41,740 nucleotides of DNA from Gordonia namibiensis NBRC 108229 (GCF_000298235.1 NZ_BAHE01000045.1:1-41740); one strand, 5' to 3'. Positions 18,238-26,915 are shown, counted from the stretch's first letter. Numbers and translations are program-made. Notes: a model not told the origin generated them from the letters alone.

Positions 18238-19838
18238 CGACGGCGGTTTCGACGAGATCCACCTCGGTTCTCCCGCGGCTTCTCGTCCCGTTCGATGCCG
18301 CGCGGCGACACCTCACCCCGTACCGGGCGGTGTTGTGCGGGCTGGTCCTGCTCGCAGTCGCGGCCTTCGTGGTGTCCGCGGTCGACGCCGATTTCGGTTA
18401 CGGACCCGACGAACTCGCGGTGTGGCTGCTGGTGGCGGTCGGGGTGAGCGGCGCGGCCACCTATCTGTTCGCTGCGATCTTGCGGGTGCCGCCGAACTCC
18501 GACTCCTGGCTCATCACCGGGCTGATCCTGTTCTTCGTGGTGCCGGGCGGGTCGGAGGACACCGCGATGGCGACCACTGCAACGGCGGCGGCGATCGCGG
18601 CGGGGTCGAAATATGTTCTGGCCTGGCGGCGTCGGCTGATCCTGAACCCGGCCGTCGCCGGTGCCGTCGGCTGTTACGCGTTGGCCTACGCCGGCGTCGA
18701 GGGACTGAGTTTCCCGTTCTGGTGGGTGGCGGCCGAGCCGCTGCTGATCCCGATGATCGTCATCGGCGCGGCCGTGGTCACCCTGATCCGCGAGTGGCTC
18801 CTCGTGGCGGTGTTCGTCGTCGCGTCGCTGGTGACGATCGGGGCGGTCGAACTGGTTCGCGGCGGCCAGGATCTGTCGACGTGGATCGTGTCCTCCCCGA
18901 TGCTGTTCGTCGCGGCCATCATGCTGCCCGAACCGTTGACCTCTCCGGCGCGACAGCCGCATCGGCTGATCTACGCGGCCCTGGTCGGGGTGCTGATGCA
19001 CTGCCAGTACACGGTCGAGGTGACCGACTCGTACACCCTGGCGTTCGTGCCGGAGGTCGCGTTGCTCGTCGGCAGCCTCTACGCCTTCGCGGTGCGCCTG
19101 GCGACGCGCACTGCGCGCCGGGTGCGGCTCGACGTCGAGACGACGCCGTTGGCGGACCGCACCTATGCGCTCACCGGCGAACCCGCGGGTCGCGCACCGT
19201 CGTTCCGGGCGGGGCAGTGGTCGAGCGTGAGTGTGCCGCGGTGGTCGGCGCCGGTGTGGGCCGGCTCGCGGCGGGTCTTCTCGTTCGTGTCCGCGCCGAA
19301 GGAGGTGCCGGTCGAGTTCGGTTTCACGGTCGCGGGGGAGCCGTCGTCGTTCAAGGCCGCGCTCATCGACGGCCGTGCCCGGCGGGCCTGGGTCGACGAG
19401 ATCGGCGGCGACTTCGTCCTGCCGCGGGCGTTCCCGGGCAAGGGTAGGGTCGTGCTCCTCGCGTCGGGTGTCGGGATCACGCCGTTCGTCTCGATGATGC
19501 GTTCGCTGTCCGGTGATCTGTCGGGCCTGACGGTGGTGCACGTACTCCGCGAACCGGGTCGGGCGGTCTACGGCGACGTGCTCGAGAACGCAGGGTCGAA
19601 GGGGGCGCGCGTGATGACGGTCGTTGCACCTGAACTCGCCGACGGCGTGGACGATGCCGACCGACTGGCCGAGCTCGTCGGTGCGAACATCGACGGCGCG
19701 GACAGCGACGGTGCGCACTACTACGTCTCGGGCCCACCGGCATTCGTCGAACGCACGTCGTCGACGATCCGGCACCTCGACCCGGTAACGAGATTGCGCC
19801 CGTGGCGCATCCACACCGACTCGTTCACCGGTTACTGA
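18234..19838 (+). CDS. RnfD/NqrB-like membrane domain fused to FAD/NAD(P)H reductase
   Basis: 534 aa, GTG start in a GTGA overlap with apbE. Residues 30-290 contain about ten hydrophobic helices. Segment 124-146 (GSKYVLAWRRRLILNPAVAG) resembles the GK-(Y)-NPA region of NqrB/RnfD. Residues 298-534 form a ferredoxin-NADP reductase module with FAD motif R347-V-F-S, NAD(P) motif GVGITP (412-417) and the C-terminal YVSGPPAFVE segment. The FNR module is probably cytosolic. The protein would take electrons from NAD(P)H, pass them through the membrane and reduce the flavinylated lipoprotein outside. No SGAT-type flavinylation motif is evident in the membrane half. Confidence 0.82.
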   Translation: MTTAVSTRSTSVLPRLLVPFDAARRHLTPYRAVLCGLVLLAVAAFVVSAVDADFGYGPDELAVWLLVAVGVSGAATYLFAAILRVPPNSDSWLITGLILFFVVPGGSEDTAMATTATAAAIAAGSKYVLAWRRRLILNPAVAGAVGCYALAYAGVEGLSFPFWWVAAEPLLIPMIVIGAAVVTLIREWLLVAVFVVASLVTIGAVELVRGGQDLSTWIVSSPMLFVAAIMLPEPLTSPARQPHRLIYAALVGVLMHCQYTVEVTDSYTLAFVPEVALLVGSLYAFAVRLATRTARRVRLDVETTPLADRTYALTGEPAGRAPSFRAGQWSSVSVPRWSAPVWAGSRRVFSFVSAPKEVPVEFGFTVAGEPSSFKAALIDGRARRAWVDEIGGDFVLPRAFPGKGRVVLLASGVGITPFVSMMRSLSGDLSGLTVVHVLREPGRAVYGDVLENAGSKGARVMTVVAPELADGVDDADRLAELVGANIDGADSDGAHYYVSGPPAFVERTSSTIRHLDPVTRLRPWRIHTDSFTGY

Positions 19839-20386
19839 TGGGCTTCGAGTACCCCTGCGAGATCCTCACCTTCGTGGTGTCCCCGAAGCACGCATACTTC
19901 GGGCGGCCCAAGGACGGTCCCGCCGACGAGGTCGAGACCCTCACTCCCGACTCGGTGGAGATCGTCGCCGACAAGGGGATTCGCGGCGACCGATTCTTCG
20001 GCGTGAAGGCCCACACCGAGGCGGCGGTGACCTTCCTGGCGATCGAGGCCTGGACGGCCGCCGCCGGGAATGCCGATCCCGTACTCGCCCGACGCAACGT
20101 CGTCGTCCGCGGCATCGAACTCGATCCGCTGCGCGGCCGGGAGTTCGAGCTCGACACCGGTTCCGGGACCATTCGCTTCCGCGGCGGGCGTCCGGCGCAC
20201 CCGTGTTCGTGGATGGACACCGTCGCCGGTGAGGGCGGGCGCAAAGCTCTCATCGGTCGCGGCGGATTGCGTGCCCAGCCGTTGACGTCGGGGACCCTGC
20301 ACCTCGGTCCCGCCACGATCATCACCGACATCGAACTCGACGCATCCCGCGCGGCCGACCAGGTGAAGCGGGCCCAGCCGCTGTGA
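19838..20386 (+). CDS. MOSC domain protein
   Basis: 182 aa, ATG overlapping the preceding stop by one base (TGATG). The MOSC fold is recognised from KGIRGDRFFGVK, RRNVVVRGI, the conserved cysteine in PCSWMD and the closing GGLRAQPLTSGTLHLG. MOSC proteins bind molybdenum cofactor or sulfur and act in sulfur transfer or in reduction of N-hydroxylated compounds. As the last gene of the flavin electron transfer group it could be a client or merely co-transcribed. It converges on pruB with a 4-bp gap. Confidence 0.85.
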   Translation: MGFEYPCEILTFVVSPKHAYFGRPKDGPADEVETLTPDSVEIVADKGIRGDRFFGVKAHTEAAVTFLAIEAWTAAAGNADPVLARRNVVVRGIELDPLRGREFELDTGSGTIRFRGGRPAHPCSWMDTVAGEGGRKALIGRGGLRAQPLTSGTLHLGPATIITDIELDASRAADQVKRAQPL

Positions 20387-20390
20387 CCAG

Positions 20391-21341
20391 CTACCCGACC
20401 AGCGCCCGCAGGAAGAACCCGAGGTTGCCGGGTTTCTCGGCGAGGCGTCGGACGAAGTAGCCGTACCACTCGGTGCCGTACGGGATGTACACGCGCACGC
20501 GGGCTCCCGACCCAACGAGGCGTCGCTGCTCGTCGGTGCGGATGCCGTAGAGCATCTGGTATTCCCAGGTGTCGGGGGTGCGGTCGAACTCGGCCGCGAG
20601 GATCGTCGCCGCTTCGATCATCGTCGGGTCGTGGCTGGCGACCATAGGATAACCGTTGCCCTTCATCAGGATTCGCAGGCAGCGCAGGTAGGCCTCGTCG
20701 ATCTGACGACGGTCGGGGTAGGCGACCGCGGGTGGTTCGGCATAGGCGCCCTTGCACAACCGGATTCGGGCGCCCGAAGCTGCGAACTCGGCGCAGTCGT
20801 CCTCGGTGCGCCGGAGATACGCCTGCAGCACGGTCCCGACGTCGGGGAAGTCCCGTCTCAGCGAGCGCACGATGGCCAGACGCTCGTCGACGGTTGTGTG
20901 ATCCTCGGCGTCGATGGTGACCAGTGCACCGGCCCGATGCGCTGCCGCGGCGATGGTTCGGGCGTTCTCCTCGGCGATCTTGGCGCCGTGTTCCGGGAGA
21001 CGCTGACCCAGCGCAGTGAGTTTCAGTGACACCTCGAGTGCACCCGGGGGCGCCGTACCCAGGCCCCGCATCATTTCCAGCAGAGACACATATGCGGCGA
21101 CGGTGGCATCGGCCTGGGACTCGTCGGTGGTGTCCTCGCCGAGGTAGTCGATCGTCACGGCCAGTCCGTCGTCGAGCTCGCGTCGGATGGCGGCGAGGAC
21201 GTCGTCGAGCGTTTCACCGGGCACGAACCGTCGCACGACCTTCTCGGTGACCGACCAGCGCTGCGAGATCTGTTTGATCCGTTCGCTGCGCGCCGCGGCG
21301 GTGATCGTCGGGCGCAGCAGGGTGTCGAAGACCGTGCTCAA
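20391..21341 (-). CDS. pruB: Proline dehydrogenase
   Basis: 316 aa FAD enzyme that oxidises proline to pyrroline-5-carboxylate, the first step of proline catabolism. It has the short single-domain form of actinobacteria (M. tuberculosis PruB, Rv1188). Visible signatures are SLKLTALGQRLPEHG, TIDAEDHTTVD, AYLRRTEDD, RIRLCKGAYAEP, MVASHDP and YQMLYGIR in the C-terminal barrel. The start is TTG 21341, whose TTGA overlaps the pruA stop, so it should be coupled to pruA translation. Confidence 0.93.
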   Translation of the reverse strand: MSTVFDTLLRPTITAAARSERIKQISQRWSVTEKVVRRFVPGETLDDVLAAIRRELDDGLAVTIDYLGEDTTDESQADATVAAYVSLLEMMRGLGTAPPGALEVSLKLTALGQRLPEHGAKIAEENARTIAAAAHRAGALVTIDAEDHTTVDERLAIVRSLRRDFPDVGTVLQAYLRRTEDDCAEFAASGARIRLCKGAYAEPPAVAYPDRRQIDEAYLRCLRILMKGNGYPMVASHDPTMIEAATILAAEFDRTPDTWEYQMLYGIRTDEQRRLVGSGARVRVYIPYGTEWYGYFVRRLAEKPGNLGFFLRALVG

Positions 21342-22990
21342 CTGGTGACCCCCGTGAAGTCGGTGCTCATGTGCGGATACCGGGACGTCGTCGGCGGGTT
21401 GAAGGTCTCCTTGATGGTGCGGGTCGACGTCCAGCGCAACAGGTTCTGCTTCGACCCCGCCTTGTCGTTGGTGCCCGACGCCCGACCGCCGCCGAACGGC
21501 TGCTGGCCGACGACGGCGCCGGTCGGCTTGTCGTTGATGTAGAAGTTGCCGGCCGCGTTGCGGAGCCGGTCCGATGCGAGGGCGACCGCGGCCACATCGG
21601 TCGCCATGACCGCTCCGGTGAGCGCATACTTCGCCGTGGTGTCGACCAGGTCGAGAACCGTCTCGTAGTCGGCGTCGTCGTAGACGTACACCGCGAGGAT
21701 CGGGCCGAAGTACTCCGTGGAGAACGCCTCGTCCCGTGGGTCGTCGGACAGCAACACGGTGGGGCGCACGAAGTATCCGACCGTGTCGTCGACCTGACCG
21801 CCGACGGCGACCGTGAGCGATGGGGCAGACTTGGCGCGGCGCAGCGCCACGATGTTCTTGTCGAAGGCACGACGGTCGATGAGGGCGCCGCCGAAGTTCG
21901 ACAGATCGCGCACATCGCCGTAGCTGAGTTCGGCGGCCTCGCTGAGGAAGTCGTCGCCCATCTTGTCCCACACGGACCGGGCGATGTAGGCGCGCGATGC
22001 GGCCGAACACTTCTGGCCCTGGTATTCGAAGGCGCCGCGGATCAACGCCGTCCGGAGGGCGTGCGGTTCGGCGGACGAATGCGCGACGATGAAGTCCTTG
22101 CCGCCGGTCTCGCCGACCAGTCGCGGGTAGTTGCGGTACTTCTCGATGTTGTTGCCGACCTCGCGCCAGAGGTGCTGGAACGTCCGCGTCGACCCGGTGA
22201 AGTGGATGCCGGCCAGGTTCTCGTCCGCGAGAACGACATCCGACACGGCACGTCCGTCGCCGTGGACGAGGTTGATCACCCCGGGCGGCAGGCCGGCGGC
22301 CTCGAGCAGGGCCATCGTGTACTGGGCCGCGTATGCCTGTGTGGGCGAGGGCTTCCACACCACAGTGTTGCCCATCAGCATCGGCGCGGTCGGCAGGTTC
22401 GCGGCGATGGCGGTGAAGTTGAACGGGGTGACCGCGTAGACGAATCCGTCGAGCGGACGGTGATCGAGCCGGTTCCAGACCCCGGGCGAGGACACCGGCT
22501 GTTCGGCGAGGATCTCGCGGGCGAAGGCGACGTTGAACCTCCAGAAGTCGACGAGTTCGCAGGGTGCGTCGATCTCGGCCTGCTGCACCGACTTCGACTG
22601 GCCGAGCATTGTGGCGGCGGCGACCCGTTCCCGCCACGGACCCGACAGCAGTTCGGCTGCGCGCAGGATCACCGCGGCTCGGTCGTCGAAGCTCGTGTGG
22701 GCCCAGTCCTCCTTCGCGTCCATCGCGGCGTCGACGGCGGCGCGGGCGTCGTCGTGCGTGGCGTTGGTGAGGAAGCCGAGAACCTCGCGGTGCGCGTGCG
22801 GCTGCACGACTTCGATCTGTTCGCCGTGGCCGAGATGCAGGCGTCCGCCGATGATGTGCGGCAATTCGCGTCGGCCCGCGTTGGACTGGCGGGTGAGTTC
22901 GCTGATGATCCGGGTGCGCTCGGGAGTGCCCGGGGCGTAGGTGTGCACCGGCTCGTTGGCCGGTCGAGGGGGAGTGGTGATGGCGTCCAT
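21338..22990 (-). CDS. pruA: L-glutamate gamma-semialdehyde (P5C) dehydrogenase
   Basis: 550 aa aldehyde dehydrogenase that oxidises glutamate semialdehyde to glutamate with NAD. The catalytic cysteine is in YQGQKCSAASRAYIA, the glutamate in LVGETGGKDF, and the NAD site includes FTGSTRTF. The C-terminal segment PFGGGRASGTNDKAGS is typical of the 1-pyrroline-5-carboxylate dehydrogenase branch. Length matches the stand-alone enzyme. It is the first gene of the pruA-pruB operon and divergent from the regulator gene pruC. Confidence 0.94.
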   Translation of the reverse strand: MDAITTPPRPANEPVHTYAPGTPERTRIISELTRQSNAGRRELPHIIGGRLHLGHGEQIEVVQPHAHREVLGFLTNATHDDARAAVDAAMDAKEDWAHTSFDDRAAVILRAAELLSGPWRERVAAATMLGQSKSVQQAEIDAPCELVDFWRFNVAFAREILAEQPVSSPGVWNRLDHRPLDGFVYAVTPFNFTAIAANLPTAPMLMGNTVVWKPSPTQAYAAQYTMALLEAAGLPPGVINLVHGDGRAVSDVVLADENLAGIHFTGSTRTFQHLWREVGNNIEKYRNYPRLVGETGGKDFIVAHSSAEPHALRTALIRGAFEYQGQKCSAASRAYIARSVWDKMGDDFLSEAAELSYGDVRDLSNFGGALIDRRAFDKNIVALRRAKSAPSLTVAVGGQVDDTVGYFVRPTVLLSDDPRDEAFSTEYFGPILAVYVYDDADYETVLDLVDTTAKYALTGAVMATDVAAVALASDRLRNAAGNFYINDKPTGAVVGQQPFGGGRASGTNDKAGSKQNLLRWTSTRTIKETFNPPTTSRYPHMSTDFTGVTS

Positions 22991-23021
22991 GACGTCAGTT
23001 CACTGCGGAGGGCGTTCCGGC

Positions 23022-23057
23022 GATATGGCCGATCGGCAAACCGATCGGACTTAGCCT
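23022..23057. promoter_or_regulatory. pruA/pruC divergent promoter with tandem CCGATCGG dyads
   Basis: Two identical palindromes CCGATCGG lie at 23029-23036 and 23041-23048. To the right is TAGCCT (23052-23057), the pruC -10, 7 nt before its ATG. To the left is CATATC (23027-23022), a likely pruA -10. The palindromes therefore occupy the -20 to -40 zone of both promoters, a natural binding site for PruC. Confidence 0.58.
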
Positions 23058-23064
23058 TGTCCGT

Positions 23065-24672
23065 ATGGACAAATCGCCGGGTGTAGCGCTCGGGCGGCTC
23101 ATCCTGGCCCTCGATCGGACGGTGGCGACCCTGGTCACCGCGCCGCAGGGACTCGACGTGCCGGTGCGAAGCCTGGCGATGATCGACATCGACGACGTCC
23201 ACTTCGGCCTCGGTCGCGCGGCACGGTCGGCCGACGTGTTCTTGCTCGTGGGCCTGCCTGACGACGTCGCCACCGAACTCCTGGCCGGCCTCGGTGTCCA
23301 TCGCCCTGTCGCGGTCTTGAGCAAGACGGCGCCGGCGACCCTCACCGACCTCGCCGATCGGCTCGGCATCGCGGTCGTCGCCATCGACCCGCACGCGCGG
23401 TGGGAACGCATCTACAATCTGGTGTCGCGCGTCCTCGACACCGCGCGGCGTTCGCCGGACGGCGGCGAGTCGATGGAGTCGGGCGCCACCGGCGATCTCT
23501 TCGAACTCGCAGCCGAGGTGGCCCGTCGCACTGGCGGGCTGGTCAGCATCGAGGACGAGCGGTCGCATGTGCTGGCCTACAGCACGGCCGGCGACGAGGC
23601 CGACGAGTTACGGCGGTTGTCGATCCTTGGTCGTGAGGGCCCGCCGGAGATGCTTGCCTGGCTCCGGCAGTGGGGTGTGATGGACGCGGTGCGCACGTCG
23701 GCGCGGGTGGTCGCGGTCGACGCGCGCACCGACCTCGGGCTTCGGGAACGCCGCGCGGTCGCGATCCGCGCCCCGGGCACGGCCGAGTTCCTGGGGGTCG
23801 TCTGGTTGCAGCGTGGGGCCGGACCGTTCGCCGACGACACCGACGAGGTGCTCACCGGTGCGGCCGCGGTGGCTGCCCGGGTGATCGCCCGTCGTCGATC
23901 CGCGGGGACGGAACACGACGAACTGGTGCGTCGGCTCCTCGGTGCACGCGGCGACATCGTCGACGTCGACGCGCTCGCCGCCCAGCTCGGCATCGACCCG
24001 GCCGTCGCGGTGGTTCTCGTCGGGTTCGCGACGGCCGGTTCGGCCGACGATGCCCCGGTCCCATTGGCGGAGAACGCCACTCGTATCTCCGCGCTCACGC
24101 TGCACGCCAGCGCGTTCAGTCCGCTGTCGGTGACCGCGACCATCGGCGACCGCGCCTACGTGGTGCTGCCCGGGGTGACCGACGACGCCGCGGTGGAGTG
24201 GGCACGGGTGTCCGTCGATGCCACGGATCGGCAGTTCGGGATGCGGATCCGCGCCGTGGTCGCCGGACCCCGAAACCTCGCCGCGGTACCGGAGCTGCGC
24301 GCCCAGATCGACCGCGTGCTCGACGCGGCATCGCTCGAGGGCGAACTGATCGACGACGTCACCACCGTCGCCGGCTCGCGCACCGGCGTGCTTCTCGGCG
24401 AGATCGTCGCGCTGCTCGCCGAGAACCCCGACCTCGTCGACCCGCGGGTGTCCGAACTCGCCGACCTCGACGCACGCACCGGCAGCGATTTCACCGTCTC
24501 CCTGCGCGCCTACCTCGACCGCTTCGGCGACGTCCGGTCGGCCGCCAACGACCTGCACGTCCACCCGAACACGTTGCGCTACCGCATCCGTCGGATCGAG
24601 ACCCTCACCGGGATGGACCTCGAAGACCCCGCGACCCGGCTCGTCGTGGCGTTGTCGTTGCGGGTGCGGTAG
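23065..24672 (+). CDS. pruC: PucR-family regulator of proline utilisation (PruC-like)
   Basis: 535 aa. It has an N-terminal purine-catabolism-type sensing domain, a GGDEF-like middle domain without catalytic residues, and a C-terminal PucR-type HTH (about residues 470-530, DRFGDVRSAANDLHVHPNT, then LRYRIRRIE). In M. tuberculosis the divergent neighbour of pruA/pruB (Rv1186c, PruC) is a regulator of this type that activates proline catabolism; the arrangement here is the same. No ribosome-binding site precedes the ATG, which sits 7 nt after a TAGCCT -10. Its 3' end overlaps the convergent nitR-like gene by 68 bp. Confidence 0.87.
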   Translation: MDKSPGVALGRLILALDRTVATLVTAPQGLDVPVRSLAMIDIDDVHFGLGRAARSADVFLLVGLPDDVATELLAGLGVHRPVAVLSKTAPATLTDLADRLGIAVVAIDPHARWERIYNLVSRVLDTARRSPDGGESMESGATGDLFELAAEVARRTGGLVSIEDERSHVLAYSTAGDEADELRRLSILGREGPPEMLAWLRQWGVMDAVRTSARVVAVDARTDLGLRERRAVAIRAPGTAEFLGVVWLQRGAGPFADDTDEVLTGAAAVAARVIARRRSAGTEHDELVRRLLGARGDIVDVDALAAQLGIDPAVAVVLVGFATAGSADDAPVPLAENATRISALTLHASAFSPLSVTATIGDRAYVVLPGVTDDAAVEWARVSVDATDRQFGMRIRAVVAGPRNLAAVPELRAQIDRVLDAASLEGELIDDVTTVAGSRTGVLLGEIVALLAENPDLVDPRVSELADLDARTGSDFTVSLRAYLDRFGDVRSAANDLHVHPNTLRYRIRRIETLTGMDLEDPATRLVVALSLRVR

Positions 24673-25636
24673 GGCCGGGCTTGCATGCGGCGAGAGATCC
24701 CGCGCGCCACTCGGTGGGTGTGATCCCGTACCGTCGCGTGAACTCGCGACTGAAATGTGGAGCGTCCGGAAAGCCCCACGCCCGGGCGATTGCGGAGATG
24801 GTTCGGTGACGGTGTTTCGGGTCGGCGAGTTGCGACCGGATCGTCTCCATCCGCCGGTGCCTGATCTCGTCGCCGATCGTCGTCTCGGTGCCGGCGAACA
24901 ACCGGTGCAGCGATCGGGTCGACATACCGCAGGTTCGCGCCAGCCACTGCACACTGAGGGCGGGGTGTGCGAGGTTGGCGTCGACGACCGCCAGTACGCG
25001 GCGCCTCCGCTCGTCGTCGGGGCCGGTCACCGAGTCTGCTCCGGTGAGCCGGTCGGCTGCGGTGCGGAACAGGTCGACCGATCGCGCGACGATGTCGGTG
25101 GCGGTGGGATCGTCCTCGCAGTCGGCCACCGCACCCAGATACTGTGAGACGCCGCGATAGAACGGGTGGTCCGACGGGCGGAACGCGCGACCGCAGAGTC
25201 GCGCGATCGCCTCGTCGGACAGTCCGAGTCGGTGACGCGGAACCTGGAGTACCTGCATCTCCCAGTGCTCGCCGAAGCGGATCTCGTAGGGCGAGCTCGT
25301 GTCCCACAGGACGAAGTCACCCGCGTCGAGAACGGATCGGTTGCGGTGCTGCCCGACGATGCCCGCGCCCGACACCTGCCGGCCGATCATCACCGCTGAC
25401 TCGTTCCCGCGGCTGACGAGTTTCCGGGTCCGCACGATGCGGTGAGAGGCACCCGACGATGAGGTCGCGATCCGGATGTCACCGACGCGCGCCGTCGCGA
25501 CCGTGCCGGAGAACTCGTTCGGGTCGTCGAGATCGACGTCTATGTCCAGCGGAACGTAACTCCGCCAGATGACCTCGTGCCAGGTGGAGACGCGGTCGTG
25601 ACGAGGCAACGTACGGACGTCGAAGATTCTTGACAC
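24605..25636 (-). CDS. nitR: NitR-like AraC-family activator
   Basis: 343 aa, GTG start. The N-terminal AraC_binding_2-type sensing domain (DRVSTWHEVIWRSYVPLDID onward) is followed by a C-terminal AraC DNA-binding domain with two HTH motifs (LSVQWLARTCGMSTRSLHRL and ISAIARAWGFPDAPHFSREF). About 35 residues rich in proline and arginine follow the HTH; the last 22 lie antisense to the end of pruC. In Rhodococcus rhodochrous J1 the same order, nitrilase then AraC-type nitR on one strand, is known, with NitR activating the nitrilase gene in response to nitriles. Orthology is inferred from the pairing. Confidence 0.83.
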   Translation of the reverse strand: MSRIFDVRTLPRHDRVSTWHEVIWRSYVPLDIDVDLDDPNEFSGTVATARVGDIRIATSSSGASHRIVRTRKLVSRGNESAVMIGRQVSGAGIVGQHRNRSVLDAGDFVLWDTSSPYEIRFGEHWEMQVLQVPRHRLGLSDEAIARLCGRAFRPSDHPFYRGVSQYLGAVADCEDDPTATDIVARSVDLFRTAADRLTGADSVTGPDDERRRRVLAVVDANLAHPALSVQWLARTCGMSTRSLHRLFAGTETTIGDEIRHRRMETIRSQLADPKHRHRTISAIARAWGFPDAPHFSREFTRRYGITPTEWRAGSLAACKPGPTAPATTTPRRAGSRGLRGPSR

Positions 25637-25683
25637 AGACAGACCCCAACAGATCTCAGGTTCGGCCCCTGGCTCACGGGTGC

Positions 25684-25719
25684 CCCGAGTGTAGGACAGG
25701 TCCGGCCCTACTGCTCGGG
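25684..25719 (-). repeat. Intercistronic hairpin between nitA and nitR
   Basis: CCCGAG (25684-25689) pairs with CTCGGG (25714-25719), and TAGG (25692-25695) pairs with CCTA (25707-25710) inside a small internal loop. It lies in the 107-bp gap after the nitrilase stop. No T-run follows on the transcribed strand, so attenuation or an RNA-processing site is more likely than full termination. Confidence 0.5.
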
Positions 25720-25743
25720 TTCCCAGGCGCCCCTACGCGCGGA

Positions 25744-26850
25744 TCATCGGTCGCTCGACATGTCCGCCAGGTCGTCTGCGGGCGCGTCGAGAGCGAGGGG
25801 AAGCCCGTCCAACGCGCGGGGCGATCCGGTGTCGCCCGCGGCGCGCGAGATCGCGGTGCTCGCGACGGAACCGGGTGCGGTGGCCGGATCGTGAGGGATG
25901 AGCACCGGCGACTGCGACGAGGCGTTCAGCTGCAGTGCGTACACGTCGGGCCGCGAGTAGTGGCCCACCGGGTCCGCCGCCTGCTTGGCCAGCGCGATCG
26001 CCGAGAGGTCGATGTCTGCGTACAGGATGCCCTCGCCGTCCTCCGGCAGGGCGTCGGACAGCTGGGATCCGTCCGGCCCGAAGATCCGGGCAAAACCTCC
26101 GCCGTATCCGATCAGCGCGCGCTCTTCGTCGGTGGTGCAGAAGAAGTCGAGCGCGGTGTCGGTGACGACCTGGGTCGAGCAGAGCACGAACGTCCCGCCC
26201 TCGAGGGCGTATGCCCGGGTCGCGATGAGCTGTGCCTCCACACCGAAGGCGAAGACCTCCGGCTGGTAGAGCGACATGCCCGGCCATGAGGCCACATGCA
26301 CCTGTTCGTGTTGCGAGTACATCGCGAACTTGGTGAGCGGCTGGACGTGCTCCCAGCAGTTCAGCGCGCCGACGCGCGCCACCGGCATGTCGTAGACCGC
26401 CAGGTCCGAACCGTCCCCTTCGCCGAACAGGCTCCGCTCGACATGGGTGGGCTTCAGTTTCCGGCGCTTGGCGACCAGTGAACCGTCCGGGCCGATGATC
26501 AGCTGGCTCATGTACAGGCTCGCGCCACCGCGCTCGCTGATGCCGATGACCACACCGATGCCGTGTTTGCCGGCCGCGTCGAGGAGCTGGGCCACCTCCG
26601 GCGAGTCCATCGCGAGTGAGTTCTGGTGATACGGCACCGCGAACCGGCCCATGCCGGCGAGCATGCTGCCGTTCCAGAGGTGGTACGGGTAGCCGGGCAC
26701 GAAGACCTCGGGGAACGCGATCAGCTCGGCGCCGTTGCCGGCGGCCTCGGCGATCCAGGAGACCGCCTTGTCGACTGTTGCCGCGGCGTCGAGCCACACG
26801 GGTTCGATCTGGGTGGTTGCCACCCGAAACTTGTTGGTGTAGTTGACCAT
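25744..26850 (-). CDS. nitA: Aliphatic nitrilase
   Basis: 368 aa carbon-nitrogen hydrolase that converts nitriles to carboxylic acids and ammonia. The catalytic triad is complete and at the positions of the R. rhodochrous J1 enzyme: E48 (FPEVFVPGYP), K131 (RRKLKPTHVER) and C165 (LNCWEH). Length and segments such as MYSQHEQVHVASWPGMSLYQPEV (seen here as HEQVHVASWPG and MSLYQPEV) are those of aliphatic/arylaliphatic nitrilases, which form long helical oligomers. The variable C-terminal 60 residues are family-typical. GGAGAG lies 4 nt before the ATG. No aldoxime dehydratase gene is near. Confidence 0.94.
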   Translation of the reverse strand: MVNYTNKFRVATTQIEPVWLDAAATVDKAVSWIAEAAGNGAELIAFPEVFVPGYPYHLWNGSMLAGMGRFAVPYHQNSLAMDSPEVAQLLDAAGKHGIGVVIGISERGGASLYMSQLIIGPDGSLVAKRRKLKPTHVERSLFGEGDGSDLAVYDMPVARVGALNCWEHVQPLTKFAMYSQHEQVHVASWPGMSLYQPEVFAFGVEAQLIATRAYALEGGTFVLCSTQVVTDTALDFFCTTDEERALIGYGGGFARIFGPDGSQLSDALPEDGEGILYADIDLSAIALAKQAADPVGHYSRPDVYALQLNASSQSPVLIPHDPATAPGSVASTAISRAAGDTGSPRALDGLPLALDAPADDLADMSSDR

Positions 26851-26881
26851 TGGACTCTCCGATCATCGGTGCGGAGCGCTC

Positions 26882-26915
26882 AGTGTAGATCCGCAGCCGA
26901 CGGCCGCCTTGTCGG
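26882..26915 (-). promoter_or_regulatory. nitA promoter with upstream dyad
   Basis: Reading leftward, TACACT (26887-26882) is a good -10, placing the start about 25 nt before the nitrilase ATG. Directly upstream is CCGAC (26897-26901) inverted as GTCGG (26911-26915). There is no recognisable -35, which fits an activator-dependent promoter. Confidence 0.45.
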
